DNA of 64,000 bases from Candidatus Latescibacterota bacterium. GTDB taxonomy: Bacteria > JAAXHH01. How positions within the stretch are numbered: position 1 is the first letter of the stretch; each line of letters begins with the position of its first letter. Below are positions 1 to 11,201 of this stretch, piece by piece. The notes beneath the pieces are model-generated. The model was not told the DNA's origin. It worked only from the letters and a program-made list of their open reading frames with translations, and searched no databases. A program made the position numbers and the translations under genes. The stretch is taken from the NCBI GenBank assembly GCA_012270975.1, contig JAAXHH010000074.1, positions 62,001 to 126,000 of the forward strand. Direction: 5' to 3'.

Positions 1-183
1 GACACGACTTCCCTGTTCAGGTCCAACTACCGCGAAAGGTGGGTTATCCTGCTGTACGGGACTGTCGGATCGGGCGTTTCCACGCTGGCGCGATACACAC
101 GAACCCGGCAGACCCGTTACGATCAGCTCAAGTTTCCCCTGGTCGAAACACGCTGGATTCTGCAGTTGAACGCACGGTGGTGA
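1..183 (+). CDS. C-terminal end of a probable outer-membrane protein (partial)
   Basis: Reading frame 1 is open from the window edge to a TGA at 181-183 and gives 60 residues. The last 22 residues alternate polar and hydrophobic side chains and end in Trp (…LQLNARW), as expected for the closing strand of an outer-membrane beta-barrel, where the final residue is usually aromatic. The start and most of the protein lie outside the window, so the family cannot be named. It would be the gene upstream of the btuB promoter. This is inferred from composition and the terminal residue only; a chance open frame is possible. Confidence 0.45.
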   Translation, partial: DTTSLFRSNYRERWVILLYGTVGSGVSTLARYTRTRQTRYDQLKFPLVETRWILQLNARW

Positions 184-299
184 TCTGGTTGTGGGAACCG
201 AATTGGGGAGCCACGTAATGGCTTCTGACGGTAACCGGTCCTGGCTGGTCTGGAGACAGAACTGCTCTCCGTACTTTGATGACAAGCCATAGTTTTCGT

Positions 300-328
300 T
301 TGATCTCTCTTCGTCGTGGCACTATATT
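300..328 (+). promoter_or_regulatory. sigma70 promoter of the btuB leader
   Basis: TTGATC (300-305) and TATATT (323-328) are separated by exactly 17 bp. Transcription should start near 335, right at the 5' edge of the cobalamin aptamer, so the whole riboswitch lies in the leader RNA. Confidence 0.7.
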
Positions 329-332
329 GATT

Positions 333-502
333 GGAGCAGGTGAGAAGTTGGGAAGACGGTGCAAATCCGTCGCGGACCCGTCGCTGTGACCGGGGACGAA
401 CGCCGCATCAAGAGCCCCCGTGCTCGAGCCACTGTTCCAACAGGAATGGGAAGGCGCGGCAAGTAGATCGATCCGGAAGCCAGAAGACCGACCTGCCCAT
501 AG
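333..502 (+). ncRNA. Cobalamin (B12) riboswitch
   Basis: The conserved cobalamin aptamer elements appear in order: a GGGAAG…GGTGCAAATCC segment (350-369), a CGCTGTGACCGGGGA core (about 382-397), a GCCACTG…GGGAAGGC pair (about 426-456), and the B12-box equivalent GAAGCCAGAAGACC followed by CCTGCC (476-497). These are the hallmark paired and core regions of the AdoCbl-type element. It sits in the leader of a BtuB-type receptor gene, the classic context. Binding of cobalamin derivatives is expected to shut off btuB, probably through the terminator at 642-680. Confidence 0.9.
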
Positions 503-641
503 TTTTCATCGGGACTTCCGTGGACTGAAGTCACCCGGTGTACATGGATAATCGCAAGTATGGCCATCAGGCGTATTCGCCCCGGTTCCTGATCTCCGGA
601 CGCGGATTCCCGAAGGCTATGCTCCGAGGATGACAAACGGC

Positions 642-680
642 ATCCCCGCATCTGACATCGTTCAGGTGCGGGGATTTTTA
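642..680 (+). terminator. Intrinsic terminator in the btuB leader (riboswitch expression platform)
   Basis: The sequence from 642 to 655 pairs with 662 to 675 as a near-perfect 14-bp stem (one G-U pair). Its core is ATCCCCGCA/TGCGGGGAT, and it is followed by TTTTTATTT. The hairpin lies between the aptamer and the btuB start, so it is well placed to stop transcription when the riboswitch is bound. About 140 nt separate aptamer and terminator, so an antiterminator should exist there, but I did not resolve its pairing. Confidence 0.8.
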
Positions 681-788
681 TTTGAAAGGAGATCAACCTG
701 AAACCACACCCTGGGTCCATGTCCTGAAAGACCCATTGTGTATCACCGATATCGAAACCGCGAAACATATACCCGAACAGGAGCCATA

Positions 789-2717
789 ATGAAACATCTA
801 CGATGTAGTTTAATATCAGTGTTCTGTTTTTCCGTTCTTTCCACCACGCCGGGCCTCGCTCAGAACACACAGGAAACGGCGGATCAGGAGCCAAGGTACA
901 TTCTGGACACCGTAGTTGTAACCGCTGCCAGGGTCGAAACCCCCTTGCGACAGGTCTCGAGTTCGATCGCCGTTATCACCGCCGAAGATATCGAACGCAG
1001 CAGCCGGAACACGGTCGCCGAAGTGTTGCGCGATGTGGGCGGGCTGAGCGTGGCGCAGAACGGGGGGACGGGTAGGAACGCGTCTGTTTTCCTTCGTGGC
1101 GCCGAATCGGCCTACACCCTGTTTCTAATCGACGGCGTCGAAGTAAACGATCCCACGTCACCCGGACGCAGCTACACTCCGGCGCATCTGACCGTTGACC
1201 AGGTAGAGCGGATCGAGGTGCTGTACGGGTCACAGAGCACGCTCTACGGATCGGATGCCATCGCGGGCGTGGTAAACATCATCACCAGGCGGGGGGAAGG
1301 TCCTCCGAAGATCAATGCCTCCATCGAGGGCGGCGCACTGGGTACGTTTCGAAGCCGGGCGGGTTTGAGCGGGGGCACAACAGACTACCGGTATGCGATC
1401 GACGGCTCGTTCCTCAACACGAGGGGTATTTCATCGAACGCCCTGGGGAACATGGAGGAAGATGGATATCGGAATACCACACTGGCCGGACGCTTCGGGG
1501 CGACGCCTGCCGCCGGCGCTTCGATCGATCTCACGGTCCGGTACACGGACGGCCGCGCCGATATCGACAACGGAACCGGCCCCCATGGAGACGATCCCAA
1601 TCGGATAAACACATCCAGGCAGCTGTTCGTCCGGCCCTCCGCGACTCTTGAGCTCTGGTCGCAGCGATGGAAGCAGACGCTGGGATACAGCCTGGTCGAT
1701 CACAGCAGAGAAGACGACAATCCGGTGGACGCCAACCAGGAGACGGCCGCGAATTCCACGTTCGACGCCCGGTTGCACAAAGTGGACTGGCAGCACACGC
1801 TGTTACTGGCCGAGGGGAATACCGTCGTGTTCGGAGCCGAAACCGAATCGGAACAGGGCGAGTCCGAATCGAAGGGACCTTACCCAAGCCGATTCGAACG
1901 GCAGACGGCGAGGATGACGGGCGTCTACCTGCAGGAGTTGTTGCAGTATGGCGACGCGTTGTTCGCCGCCGCGGGAATCCGGGTCGATCACCACGATCGG
2001 TTCGGATCCGAAGTCACCTACAACTTCGCACCAAACGTATTCCTCGAGGAGCCGGGAACCAGGATTAAAGGCGCTTACGGTACGGGTTACAAGGCGCCTT
2101 CGCTGTTCCAGCTGTATTCATCCTTCGGTGATTCCACGCTCCAGGCGGGATCGAGCAAGAGCTGGGAAGCGGGGATCGAGCAGTACCTGGCCGGCCGGCG
2201 GCTTGCGGCCGGCGTGACGTATTTCGACAATACCTACGATAACATGGTCGGATGGGATAGCGCGACCTCCAGTTACAAGAACGTCTTCAAGGCGACGAGC
2301 AGGGGAATGGAGTTGACCGGCCGGTATACGGGGATCGCGGGAACATCCCTGCGGGCCTACTACACCTTTACCGACTCAAAGGACCACGAATCGGATGAGC
2401 AGTTGTTGCGGAGGCCCCGGCATAGCGGCGGAATCGTGCTGGACCGGCGGGTACGGCCGGGGATCGACCTGAACCTGAGTTACCGATTCTCGGGGGAACG
2501 GCGGGACAACGACTTTTCCACCTGGCCGGCGACGCCGGTTACATTGGACGGCTACGGGATCGTGAATGTCGCCGCCAACTGGAAAATCACGCCGAACATC
2601 CAGGTCTTCGGCCGGATCGACAATCTGTTCGACGCGAAGTACGAGGAGATCCTGGGCTACGGAACCGTGGGGATAACGGGCTACCTCGGTGTCCGGGTAG
2701 GGAACAGTGGCTATTAG
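789..2717 (+). CDS. btuB: TonB-dependent vitamin B12 receptor BtuB
   Basis: A 642-residue outer-membrane receptor that imports cobalamin using TonB energy. The chosen ATG at 789 has AGGAG at 779-783 and begins a clear signal peptide (MKHLRCSLISVFCF… ending near GLAQ). An in-frame ATG at 738 has no ribosome site. A TonB-box-like DTVVVTAAR lies about 20 residues into the mature protein. The plug follows (…SSIAVITAEDIE… LIDGVEVNDP… RIEVLYGSQSTLYGSDAIAGVVNI), which is highly typical of BtuB, and then a 22-strand-type barrel. The protein ends in Tyr. Control by the upstream cobalamin riboswitch confirms the substrate. No BtuCDF genes are in the window. Confidence 0.93.
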   Translation: MKHLRCSLISVFCFSVLSTTPGLAQNTQETADQEPRYILDTVVVTAARVETPLRQVSSSIAVITAEDIERSSRNTVAEVLRDVGGLSVAQNGGTGRNASVFLRGAESAYTLFLIDGVEVNDPTSPGRSYTPAHLTVDQVERIEVLYGSQSTLYGSDAIAGVVNIITRRGEGPPKINASIEGGALGTFRSRAGLSGGTTDYRYAIDGSFLNTRGISSNALGNMEEDGYRNTTLAGRFGATPAAGASIDLTVRYTDGRADIDNGTGPHGDDPNRINTSRQLFVRPSATLELWSQRWKQTLGYSLVDHSREDDNPVDANQETAANSTFDARLHKVDWQHTLLLAEGNTVVFGAETESEQGESESKGPYPSRFERQTARMTGVYLQELLQYGDALFAAAGIRVDHHDRFGSEVTYNFAPNVFLEEPGTRIKGAYGTGYKAPSLFQLYSSFGDSTLQAGSSKSWEAGIEQYLAGRRLAAGVTYFDNTYDNMVGWDSATSSYKNVFKATSRGMELTGRYTGIAGTSLRAYYTFTDSKDHESDEQLLRRPRHSGGIVLDRRVRPGIDLNLSYRFSGERRDNDFSTWPATPVTLDGYGIVNVAANWKITPNIQVFGRIDNLFDAKYEEILGYGTVGITGYLGVRVGNSGY

Positions 2718-2807
2718 GAAACGGCTAGAGGTGAAGAGGTTACAACGAAGGGGCTTGGCATAGGGCGCCCGGTCTGTTCCCGGCGTGCCTCGATGCCTGG
2801 CGCCAGG

Positions 2808-3908
2808 CTACGCGCTGTCCCGCCCGATGCCCAGTTCGTCCATGATGTCCTGAATGGCGGACCAGACGGGCGGATCGATATCAATGCCCTGTGCCAGTTG
2901 CCGCTCCCGCTCGCGGCGGGCGCCGTCGCCGGGCACCCGGATTTCCTCCACGCCCGGCGCCTTGCGTGCGGCCTTGATACTTGCCACGAGCCGGTCCACT
3001 TCCGCCGAAAAGGCGGACCGCGAAACGAACACCTCCGGGTCGATGACGAGGATGAACAGGGCGTTCCGGTCGAGGTCCTCCGGGGACCGGCCACTGCATC
3101 CCGCGCCGCTCAGGCCGCCGGTCAACACGTCGACCAGGATGCTCAGCGCAAAGCCTTTGTGCCCCGCGATCAGGCTGCCCAATGGCAGAATCGCCGCCCG
3201 TCTGGGCGTGGAGAAATAGGACTCGCCATCCGTCGTGGTCCGGCCGTCTCCGTCGATCAGCCAGCCGTCGGGCACCGTCTGACCCTTGTTGCGCAGCATC
3301 TTCAGCCCGCCCTCGGACGTAACGCCCGTGGAAATGTCGATGAGGACCGGATCGCCGGTTTCCCGGGGGATACCGACGGCCATGGGATTGGTGCTCATCA
3401 GGGGCGAGGTCGCACCCCACGGTGCCACGCAGGGATTTCCCCCGGCGTCGTTGGTCATGAGCAGCGCGATGTATCCGTCTTTCGCCGGTTGCTCCACGTA
3501 TCCACCGAGCCGGGCGATATCGTTGGCGTTCACGACGCTCGCGCAGCCGACACCCGTCGCCCCGGCCTTGCCGACCGCGCGCTTCATGGCCTCGGTGGCC
3601 GTCCAGGGACCCATCCCCTTGTTGGCGTCCAGGTGCACGGTGGAGACGGTTTCACCTAGTACGTCCAACGGTGCGCCCGGGATCATGTTGCCCGCACGGA
3701 TGCCCTCCGTGTACATGGTTATCCGCATGACGCCGTGGGAATGGTAGCCGGAGAGAGAGGCCTCCATGAGCCGCTCGACGATAACGCTACGCTCGGCATC
3801 CCCCACTCCCAGACGGGCGAAAATCAGATCCATGATCCGCGCCAGGCGGTCCGGTTCCATGCGGATCGGGCAAGGGTCCATATCGGACATCTGCGATGCA
3901 TCCTCCAT
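2808..3908 (-). CDS. Ldh-family (malate/L-sulfolactate/ureidoglycolate-type) NAD(P) dehydrogenase
   Basis: A 366-residue soluble oxidoreductase of the YlbC/MdhB 'malate/L-lactate dehydrogenase 2' family, which oxidises a 2-hydroxyacid with NAD(P). Family landmarks are SGYHSHGVMR near residue 50 with the catalytic His, KGMGPWTATEAM, NPMAVGIP, LIDISTG and GHKGFALSILVDVL. The start at 3908 is supported by AGGAGG nine bases upstream; longer in-frame starts have none. It lies downstream of a DapA-like aldolase on the same strand (76 bp apart), suggesting a short catabolic operon for an aldonic or keto acid. The actual substrate cannot be read from sequence. Confidence 0.85.
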   Translation of the reverse strand: MEDASQMSDMDPCPIRMEPDRLARIMDLIFARLGVGDAERSVIVERLMEASLSGYHSHGVMRITMYTEGIRAGNMIPGAPLDVLGETVSTVHLDANKGMGPWTATEAMKRAVGKAGATGVGCASVVNANDIARLGGYVEQPAKDGYIALLMTNDAGGNPCVAPWGATSPLMSTNPMAVGIPRETGDPVLIDISTGVTSEGGLKMLRNKGQTVPDGWLIDGDGRTTTDGESYFSTPRRAAILPLGSLIAGHKGFALSILVDVLTGGLSGAGCSGRSPEDLDRNALFILVIDPEVFVSRSAFSAEVDRLVASIKAARKAPGVEEIRVPGDGARRERERQLAQGIDIDPPVWSAIQDIMDELGIGRDSA

Positions 3909-3984
3909 TCTATTCGGCCTCCTGACCGAGCCGTCTTCGAGCGCAGGACGGCTTACACAATCCGTGGCGCACGGACCTTCAAAG

Positions 3985-4875
3985 CTATCCGTCCAGCGCG
4001 CCCAGGAGCGCGAGTCCTTCCTCGATGCCCCGCTTCTGTTCCTCGGACGCCTCCGGCATGGGGGCGCGGGGATATCGTCCCGGGCAGCCCTGCAGCGTCT
4101 GGGCATACTTGGTGCAGGCCGGCAGGTTGGGTCCCCACAGGGCGTTCCACAGGCGGAGCAACTTGGTGTGCAGATCCAGGGCACGGCCATGGTCGCCCGC
4201 CTGGACTGCGTCCCACACATCCACTGAAGCCCGCGGCGCGGCCGTGAGGATCGCGGCGATCGATCCACGTGCGCCCAGGGCATAGGCCGGGTACATCAAC
4301 GCGTCCACGGCGCAGAAGAGCAGATGTTCGGGATCGGCCATGAGCATCAGGTCGGCAAACAGTTTCAGATCCCCGGCGCTCTGCTTGACGCCGATCACGC
4401 CGGGCACTTCGTCCATGATCCGGCACAGCAACTCCGGCGACAGGTAACTCCACGGCACGACATTGTAGATGATGATCGGATGCTCCACTTCCTCGCCCAT
4501 CACCCTGAAGTGCTCCTGCATGGCGTCATCATCGGGGCGGAAAAGGTAATGGACCGGGGTCACCTGGAGCGCCGCCACGTCGAGATCGGCAATCGCCTTT
4601 CCGCGCCGAACCGCGTCGCGGGTGCTGTCGACGATGATACCGGCGACCACGGGGACGCGGCCCGCCGCCGCATCCAGGGACGTGTCCACGAGTCCCCGGA
4701 ATTCATCGACGTCGATCGTATGTCCCTCGCCCGTGCTGCCGCCCACGGCGATGCCCCGCGCGCCCTGGTCGATCAGCCAGTTGACCTGTTCCTTCATCGC
4801 TCCGAAATCCACTTCGCCGTCCCGAGTGAAGGGGGTCGTTGCCGGGGGTATCACGCCCCGAAGATCATCCAGCAT
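3985..4875 (-). CDS. Dihydrodipicolinate synthase family aldolase
   Basis: A 296-residue class I aldolase of the DapA/NanA superfamily. GGSTGE at 45-50, Tyr137 in IIIYN and the Schiff-base Lys164 in GVKQSAGD are all present, so the enzyme should be active. The start is fixed by AGGAGG just upstream (AAGGAGGATGGC-ATG). The pairing with an Ldh-type dehydrogenase and a Na+/solute symporter argues for a catabolic aldolase (sialic acid, keto-deoxy sugar acid or similar) rather than lysine synthesis. The precise substrate is unknown. Confidence 0.88.
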   Translation of the reverse strand: MLDDLRGVIPPATTPFTRDGEVDFGAMKEQVNWLIDQGARGIAVGGSTGEGHTIDVDEFRGLVDTSLDAAAGRVPVVAGIIVDSTRDAVRRGKAIADLDVAALQVTPVHYLFRPDDDAMQEHFRVMGEEVEHPIIIYNVVPWSYLSPELLCRIMDEVPGVIGVKQSAGDLKLFADLMLMADPEHLLFCAVDALMYPAYALGARGSIAAILTAAPRASVDVWDAVQAGDHGRALDLHTKLLRLWNALWGPNLPACTKYAQTLQGCPGRYPRAPMPEASEEQKRGIEEGLALLGALDG

Positions 4876-4948
4876 GCCATCCTCCTTCGATTGGTTGAGT
4901 TAGATGTAAGCATGGTTTGAGTTCGCTTGATTACACGTTGCCTGGTTG

Positions 4949-5029
4949 ATTCCAGCGTCATCCGGCAGGTTCCAATGTCAACCGGATGGTCTCGAAGTCA
5001 TCCGACTAATTCCAGCGTCATCCGGCAGG
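4949..5029. repeat. Four-copy degenerate 20-bp tandem repeat
   Basis: Units of about 20 bp start at 4949, 4970, 4990 and 5009. The first and last contain an identical 21-mer (ATTCCAGCGTCATCCGGCAGG at 4949-4969 and 5009-5029); the two middle units are diverged. The last copy overlaps the stop codon of the symporter gene (5018-5020). The array fills the gap between the symporter and the aldolase. Confidence 0.8.
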
Positions 5030-6412
5030 ATTCGAGCCGCGCCGGTGGATCATGTGCAGCGCCATGATGACCGCGGCCGTGCCGATGCCCCAGGTCGCCG
5101 GGGACAGGCCGCCCACGCCGCCTCCGTTCGACCACAGATGCACGAGAACCATCACCAGGACCGATCCGATGATCGTGGCCAAGGCGCCGTTCGCGTTCGG
5201 CCGGGCGGAGTACAGTCCCGCGATCAAGGGTATGAACAGCGCCACGGAGAGTATGCTGTAGAAAATCGTCAGCGCCGTGATGATGTCCGGCAGCACCGCC
5301 GCCAGGACTACGCCCGCGAGTCCCGCTACGACAGCCGTAATGCGGCTGACGGCCAGCATTCGCTGCTCGGAAGCGCCGGGTTCGATATAGGTCTGGTACA
5401 GGTCCCGGCTGAGTGAGGTCGTCAGCATGAAGAGCACGGCGTCCGCCGAACTGATCTCCGCGGAGAACACGGCGGCCAGCGTCAGCCCACCGACCCAGAA
5501 GGGGAGGGCATCCATCAGCAGGCGGGGCAGTGCAAGGTCCGGGGAATCCAGGGACGGGAAGGCGTGGTAGGCAGCCATGCCGAGCATTGCGGGTATGAAT
5601 GCAAAGAGCATCAGGGCGACGGCGTTCGTACAGACGCCCCGCCGGACCGCCCGGGCGTCCCTGGCGCCGTAGATCTTCTGCAATAGGCCCGGCGAGATGA
5701 TAAATGCGGGCACCAGGACGATGAGATAACTCCAGATGCGGGAAGGATCGTCCCCGAACCAGTTCGTGAAACCGGCCGTCGCCACGTCTTCCGTGGCCAG
5801 GACGCTTCCCCCGGCGACGATCAACAGAAAGGCCAGGATGAAACCGGACAGTTTCACCACCAGTTGGACCATGTTGACTCGGGCGGTGGACGTCAGTCCC
5901 CCGAAGGTGAAGTACACGACCACCACGGCGCCGCCGGCCAGGCAGGCGACGTACTTCGGGATGCCCAGCGTGAGGTTGAGGATCCATGCCAGGGGAATGA
6001 GCTGTCCGGCCAGGATCGCAAGGGATCCGAACCACAGCAGCAAGGCGATGAGGCCCCGTACTCCGCGGTTATACCGGTATTCCAGGTAATCTCCGACTGT
6101 GTACAGGTTCTGGTCTTTGGCCACGCGCCACATGCGGGGGCCCACGGTCAGTCCCAGGATGAGGCTTCCGATACCCGCGGACCCTACCCACCACCACGCC
6201 GAAAATCCGTGCGTATACCCGAGGCCCGTGGCGCCCACCGTGGAACCGGCGCCCAGGTTGGCGGCCAGCAGCGTACCGAACAGCAGTGCGGGGGAAAGCC
6301 GCCGGCCGGCTACGAAGAAATCCTCGGCGCGGCGAACCGACCGCGAAGTCCACCAACCGATCAGCATGAGGAAAAGGGAATAGACGAGGAGAGCGACTAC
6401 ATAGGGGGACAT
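5018..6412 (-). CDS. Sodium:solute symporter (SSF family)
   Basis: A 464-residue inner-membrane transporter with about 12-13 hydrophobic helices and the SSF pattern: an early SRSVRRAEDFFVAGRR loop, LGAGSTVGATGLGY in the second helix region and FGGLTSTARVNMVQ. It should couple Na+ entry to uptake of an organic solute (sugar, sugar acid, amino acid). Length is slightly below the family's 480-550. It follows the P1 peptidase with only 16 bp between them, so the two are co-transcribed. The final codons run into the 20-bp tandem repeat, so the C-terminus may have been altered by repeat expansion. Confidence 0.87.
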   Translation of the reverse strand: MSPYVVALLVYSLFLMLIGWWTSRSVRRAEDFFVAGRRLSPALLFGTLLAANLGAGSTVGATGLGYTHGFSAWWWVGSAGIGSLILGLTVGPRMWRVAKDQNLYTVGDYLEYRYNRGVRGLIALLLWFGSLAILAGQLIPLAWILNLTLGIPKYVACLAGGAVVVVYFTFGGLTSTARVNMVQLVVKLSGFILAFLLIVAGGSVLATEDVATAGFTNWFGDDPSRIWSYLIVLVPAFIISPGLLQKIYGARDARAVRRGVCTNAVALMLFAFIPAMLGMAAYHAFPSLDSPDLALPRLLMDALPFWVGGLTLAAVFSAEISSADAVLFMLTTSLSRDLYQTYIEPGASEQRMLAVSRITAVVAGLAGVVLAAVLPDIITALTIFYSILSVALFIPLIAGLYSARPNANGALATIIGSVLVMVLVHLWSNGGGVGGLSPATWGIGTAAVIMALHMIHRRGSNPAG

Positions 6413-6428
6413 AACGCTTCGCTTCCCG

Positions 6429-7532
6429 TCATCCCTCGTTCAGATCCGAATAGGAGGGATAACCGGGCAGTCCGTCGGCCGTGACGATGGCCCGGATGAT
6501 GGCCCGGGTGACGGCTTCCGCCGCAAGGATGGACACCAGGGACAGGTTCACGTCGCCCTCCCAGGTCCCGGTGGCCATGGTGAAGAGGGTGTCGCCGTCC
6601 GCCTGCAGGTGTGCCGGGTTGATGGCGCGTGCCAATCCGTCATGCCCGACCTGTGCGATTCGATTGGCCTGGGTCTTGTTCAGTCCGGCATTGGTCACGA
6701 TGACGCCGATGGTCGTATTCCCGGGCGGCGCTTCCAGGCGAAGCGACCCGGTCTCGCGGATCTGCCGGGCTACGTAGACGAACCCGGACCCATCCGGCAT
6801 CCTGGCGCCGGCGAGCACACGGCCCGTATCCGGATCGTACACGTCACCCACGGCGTTCACCGCAACGATAGCGCCTACCCTGAGCCCTTCGGGCGTGGTG
6901 AAGCAGGCATTCCCGATACCGCCCTTCATGGCCGTGCGCGTGCCTGGCGCGCCGACGGACATCTTGCCCACTGTGGCGCCGGCTCCCGCCCCGATACTGC
7001 CCTCGGACACCGGGCCGGCTGTCGCGGCCTGGCAGGCCTGGTAGCCGGCTTCGGCGTCGGGACGAATATGAGGCTTGCCGCCGATGCCGAGATCGAAGAG
7101 GATCGCGGCGGGGACGATCGGGACCCGGGCGATACGCACGTCAAAGCCGATGGATCGTTCTTCGAGGTACCGCATCACGCCCGTGGCCGTGTCCAGGCCG
7201 AAGGCGCTGCCGCCCGAGAGGACGATGGCGTGGACCCGCTGCACCATGTTCACAGGATCGAGCAGGTCGGTTTCCCGGGTGCCCGGCGCACCGCCGCGCA
7301 CGTCCACGCCGCCCACGGCCCCTTCCTCGGCCATGATCACCGTGCAGCCGGTGGGACGCCGCGGGTCGGTGAAGTGCCCGGCCTTGATTCCTTCGACGTC
7401 CGTGATGGATCCGGATGGCCCGTAGGGGTCGTTCGTCTGGCCGAAAGCGGATTCGCGCCGGCCGCCCAGTCCCGCCAGGAAGCCCGCACCGGTCACTCCG
7501 GCGGATTTTCGCAGAAAGGATCGTCTGTTCAT
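6429..7532 (-). CDS. Secreted P1-family peptidase (DmpA/BapA-type, MEROPS S58)
   Basis: A 367-residue Ntn-fold aminopeptidase that matures by self-cleavage. The N-terminus RRSFLRKSAG followed by a hydrophobic stretch is a twin-arginine signal, so it is exported folded. Family blocks include TGCTVIMAEEGAVGGVDVRGGAPGT, LSGGSAFGLD and GIGNAC. The autocleavage/nucleophile segment is GNTTIGVIVTNA, with the nucleophile at Thr273 or Thr274. Such enzymes trim N-terminal residues, including D- or beta-amino acids. It heads the operon with the Na+ symporter, so peptide-derived amino acid uptake is a reasonable inference. Confidence 0.88.
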   Translation of the reverse strand: MNRRSFLRKSAGVTGAGFLAGLGGRRESAFGQTNDPYGPSGSITDVEGIKAGHFTDPRRPTGCTVIMAEEGAVGGVDVRGGAPGTRETDLLDPVNMVQRVHAIVLSGGSAFGLDTATGVMRYLEERSIGFDVRIARVPIVPAAILFDLGIGGKPHIRPDAEAGYQACQAATAGPVSEGSIGAGAGATVGKMSVGAPGTRTAMKGGIGNACFTTPEGLRVGAIVAVNAVGDVYDPDTGRVLAGARMPDGSGFVYVARQIRETGSLRLEAPPGNTTIGVIVTNAGLNKTQANRIAQVGHDGLARAINPAHLQADGDTLFTMATGTWEGDVNLSLVSILAAEAVTRAIIRAIVTADGLPGYPSYSDLNEG

Positions 7533-7737
7533 TGTGATCTGCGGCCGAAGAAGCGTGGAGTCGATGGATCGCCCGAAAAACCCGTCAGGGAAGTCCCGTC
7601 AGGATATACGGTTTCCGCCAGATCAAGATGAACAATCGGCAATCCGCAGTCAATTCAATTGTAAGCGCGAGTATGCGGGGCGAAGCCGATCACGGTCCTG
7701 CACTCAAGCGACCGCAAAGGTCTCATCGGACCCCGCA

Positions 7738-10335
<2,598 letters not shown>

Positions 10336-10609
10336 GACGTCCCTCCTCGTTGTTCTATCCGGATTCTCCCAGTTTCAGCGCATTCCACACCACCTACAAG
10401 GCGCAAAACGCGTGCCAGTGCCGTTTTTGCCGCGATTCCGGCGATTTCCGCCTGTTTCGGCCGATTGTGAAGGCAGATTCTGCTCAAAAACCGGCATGGG
10501 GATGACTAACCTGACAAAATGGCAGGTCTATTGAGCCGAATAGAAATGCTGAGAAGCTGGGAATGATCGGATTGGGAAAGGAAGTTATCAGCGTGGAGGA
10601 CCAGGCCGA

Positions 10610-11197
10610 TCAGGCCGGTTTACGAAAACGAATTCGCAAAAACCAGCGTGGCACATGACGGCAGTATCGGAGGTATTCATCGCCCAGGGCGCGTCGCAGG
10701 GCCGGCTCCTCGGCGAAGACCAGGTACAGGGTCAAACCGGCCCAGCAGAGCGCCGCGTAGACGAGCAGTGCGAGCGATTCGAAGGCCAGGCATTCGCCGA
10801 GGAGAATGATGACAACACCGAGCAGCAGGGGGTTGCGGGACCGGCCGTGGACCCCTTCGGACCATATCGGCCGGGCATCCCCCAGGGATTCATCATCGAA
10901 ATCTGATCGGAGCTTCGATTCAGTCGTGCCGTCCGCGGCGTCCGGCGGCCCCCCGGGCGCACCGGAGGACGCGATCACCATCGCCGTCATGCGGAGCCGT
11001 TCGGCGAAGGCGCGGATGTAGAGTCCCGTGCCCAAGAGGATGAGAATCCAACCGGCGGCCGGAAACCCTATATCGAAACCCATCTCCTCCATGCCGGCGG
11101 TTCTGTACAGGATCAACCAGGGGAGGACGAGCGTGAAAATGCCGTGACGGACCGAAGCCGCGATTAGTGAACCCAGTATGATCCGGGGGCCGGACAC
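10610..11197 (-). CDS. Isoprenylcysteine-carboxyl-methyltransferase-like membrane protein
   Basis: A 195-residue membrane protein with about five hydrophobic segments. Its C-terminal part (GRSRNPLLLGVVIILLGE … EEPALRRALGDEYLRYCRHVPRW) is the PEMT/ICMT phospholipid or isoprenylcysteine methyltransferase signature, with the E-E pair and the SAM-binding HGRxRNP turn. The start is GTG (CAC at 11195-11197), four bases after the stop of the sialidase-like gene, so translation is probably coupled. A polar insert around residues 78-110 is unusual. The methyl acceptor is unknown. A second, unrelated-length member lies at 23271-23840. Confidence 0.75.
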   Translation of the reverse strand: MSGPRIILGSLIAASVRHGIFTLVLPWLILYRTAGMEEMGFDIGFPAAGWILILLGTGLYIRAFAERLRMTAMVIASSGAPGGPPDAADGTTESKLRSDFDDESLGDARPIWSEGVHGRSRNPLLLGVVIILLGECLAFESLALLVYAALCWAGLTLYLVFAEEPALRRALGDEYLRYCRHVPRWFLRIRFRKPA

Positions 11198-11201
11198 GGC
11201 G

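Noticed and set aside
10336-10609. Heat-shock (sigma32 or CIRCE) control region upstream of clpB
   Set aside because: Searched by eye on the minus strand; no CIRCE inverted repeat or sigma32-type hexamer pair was convincing.
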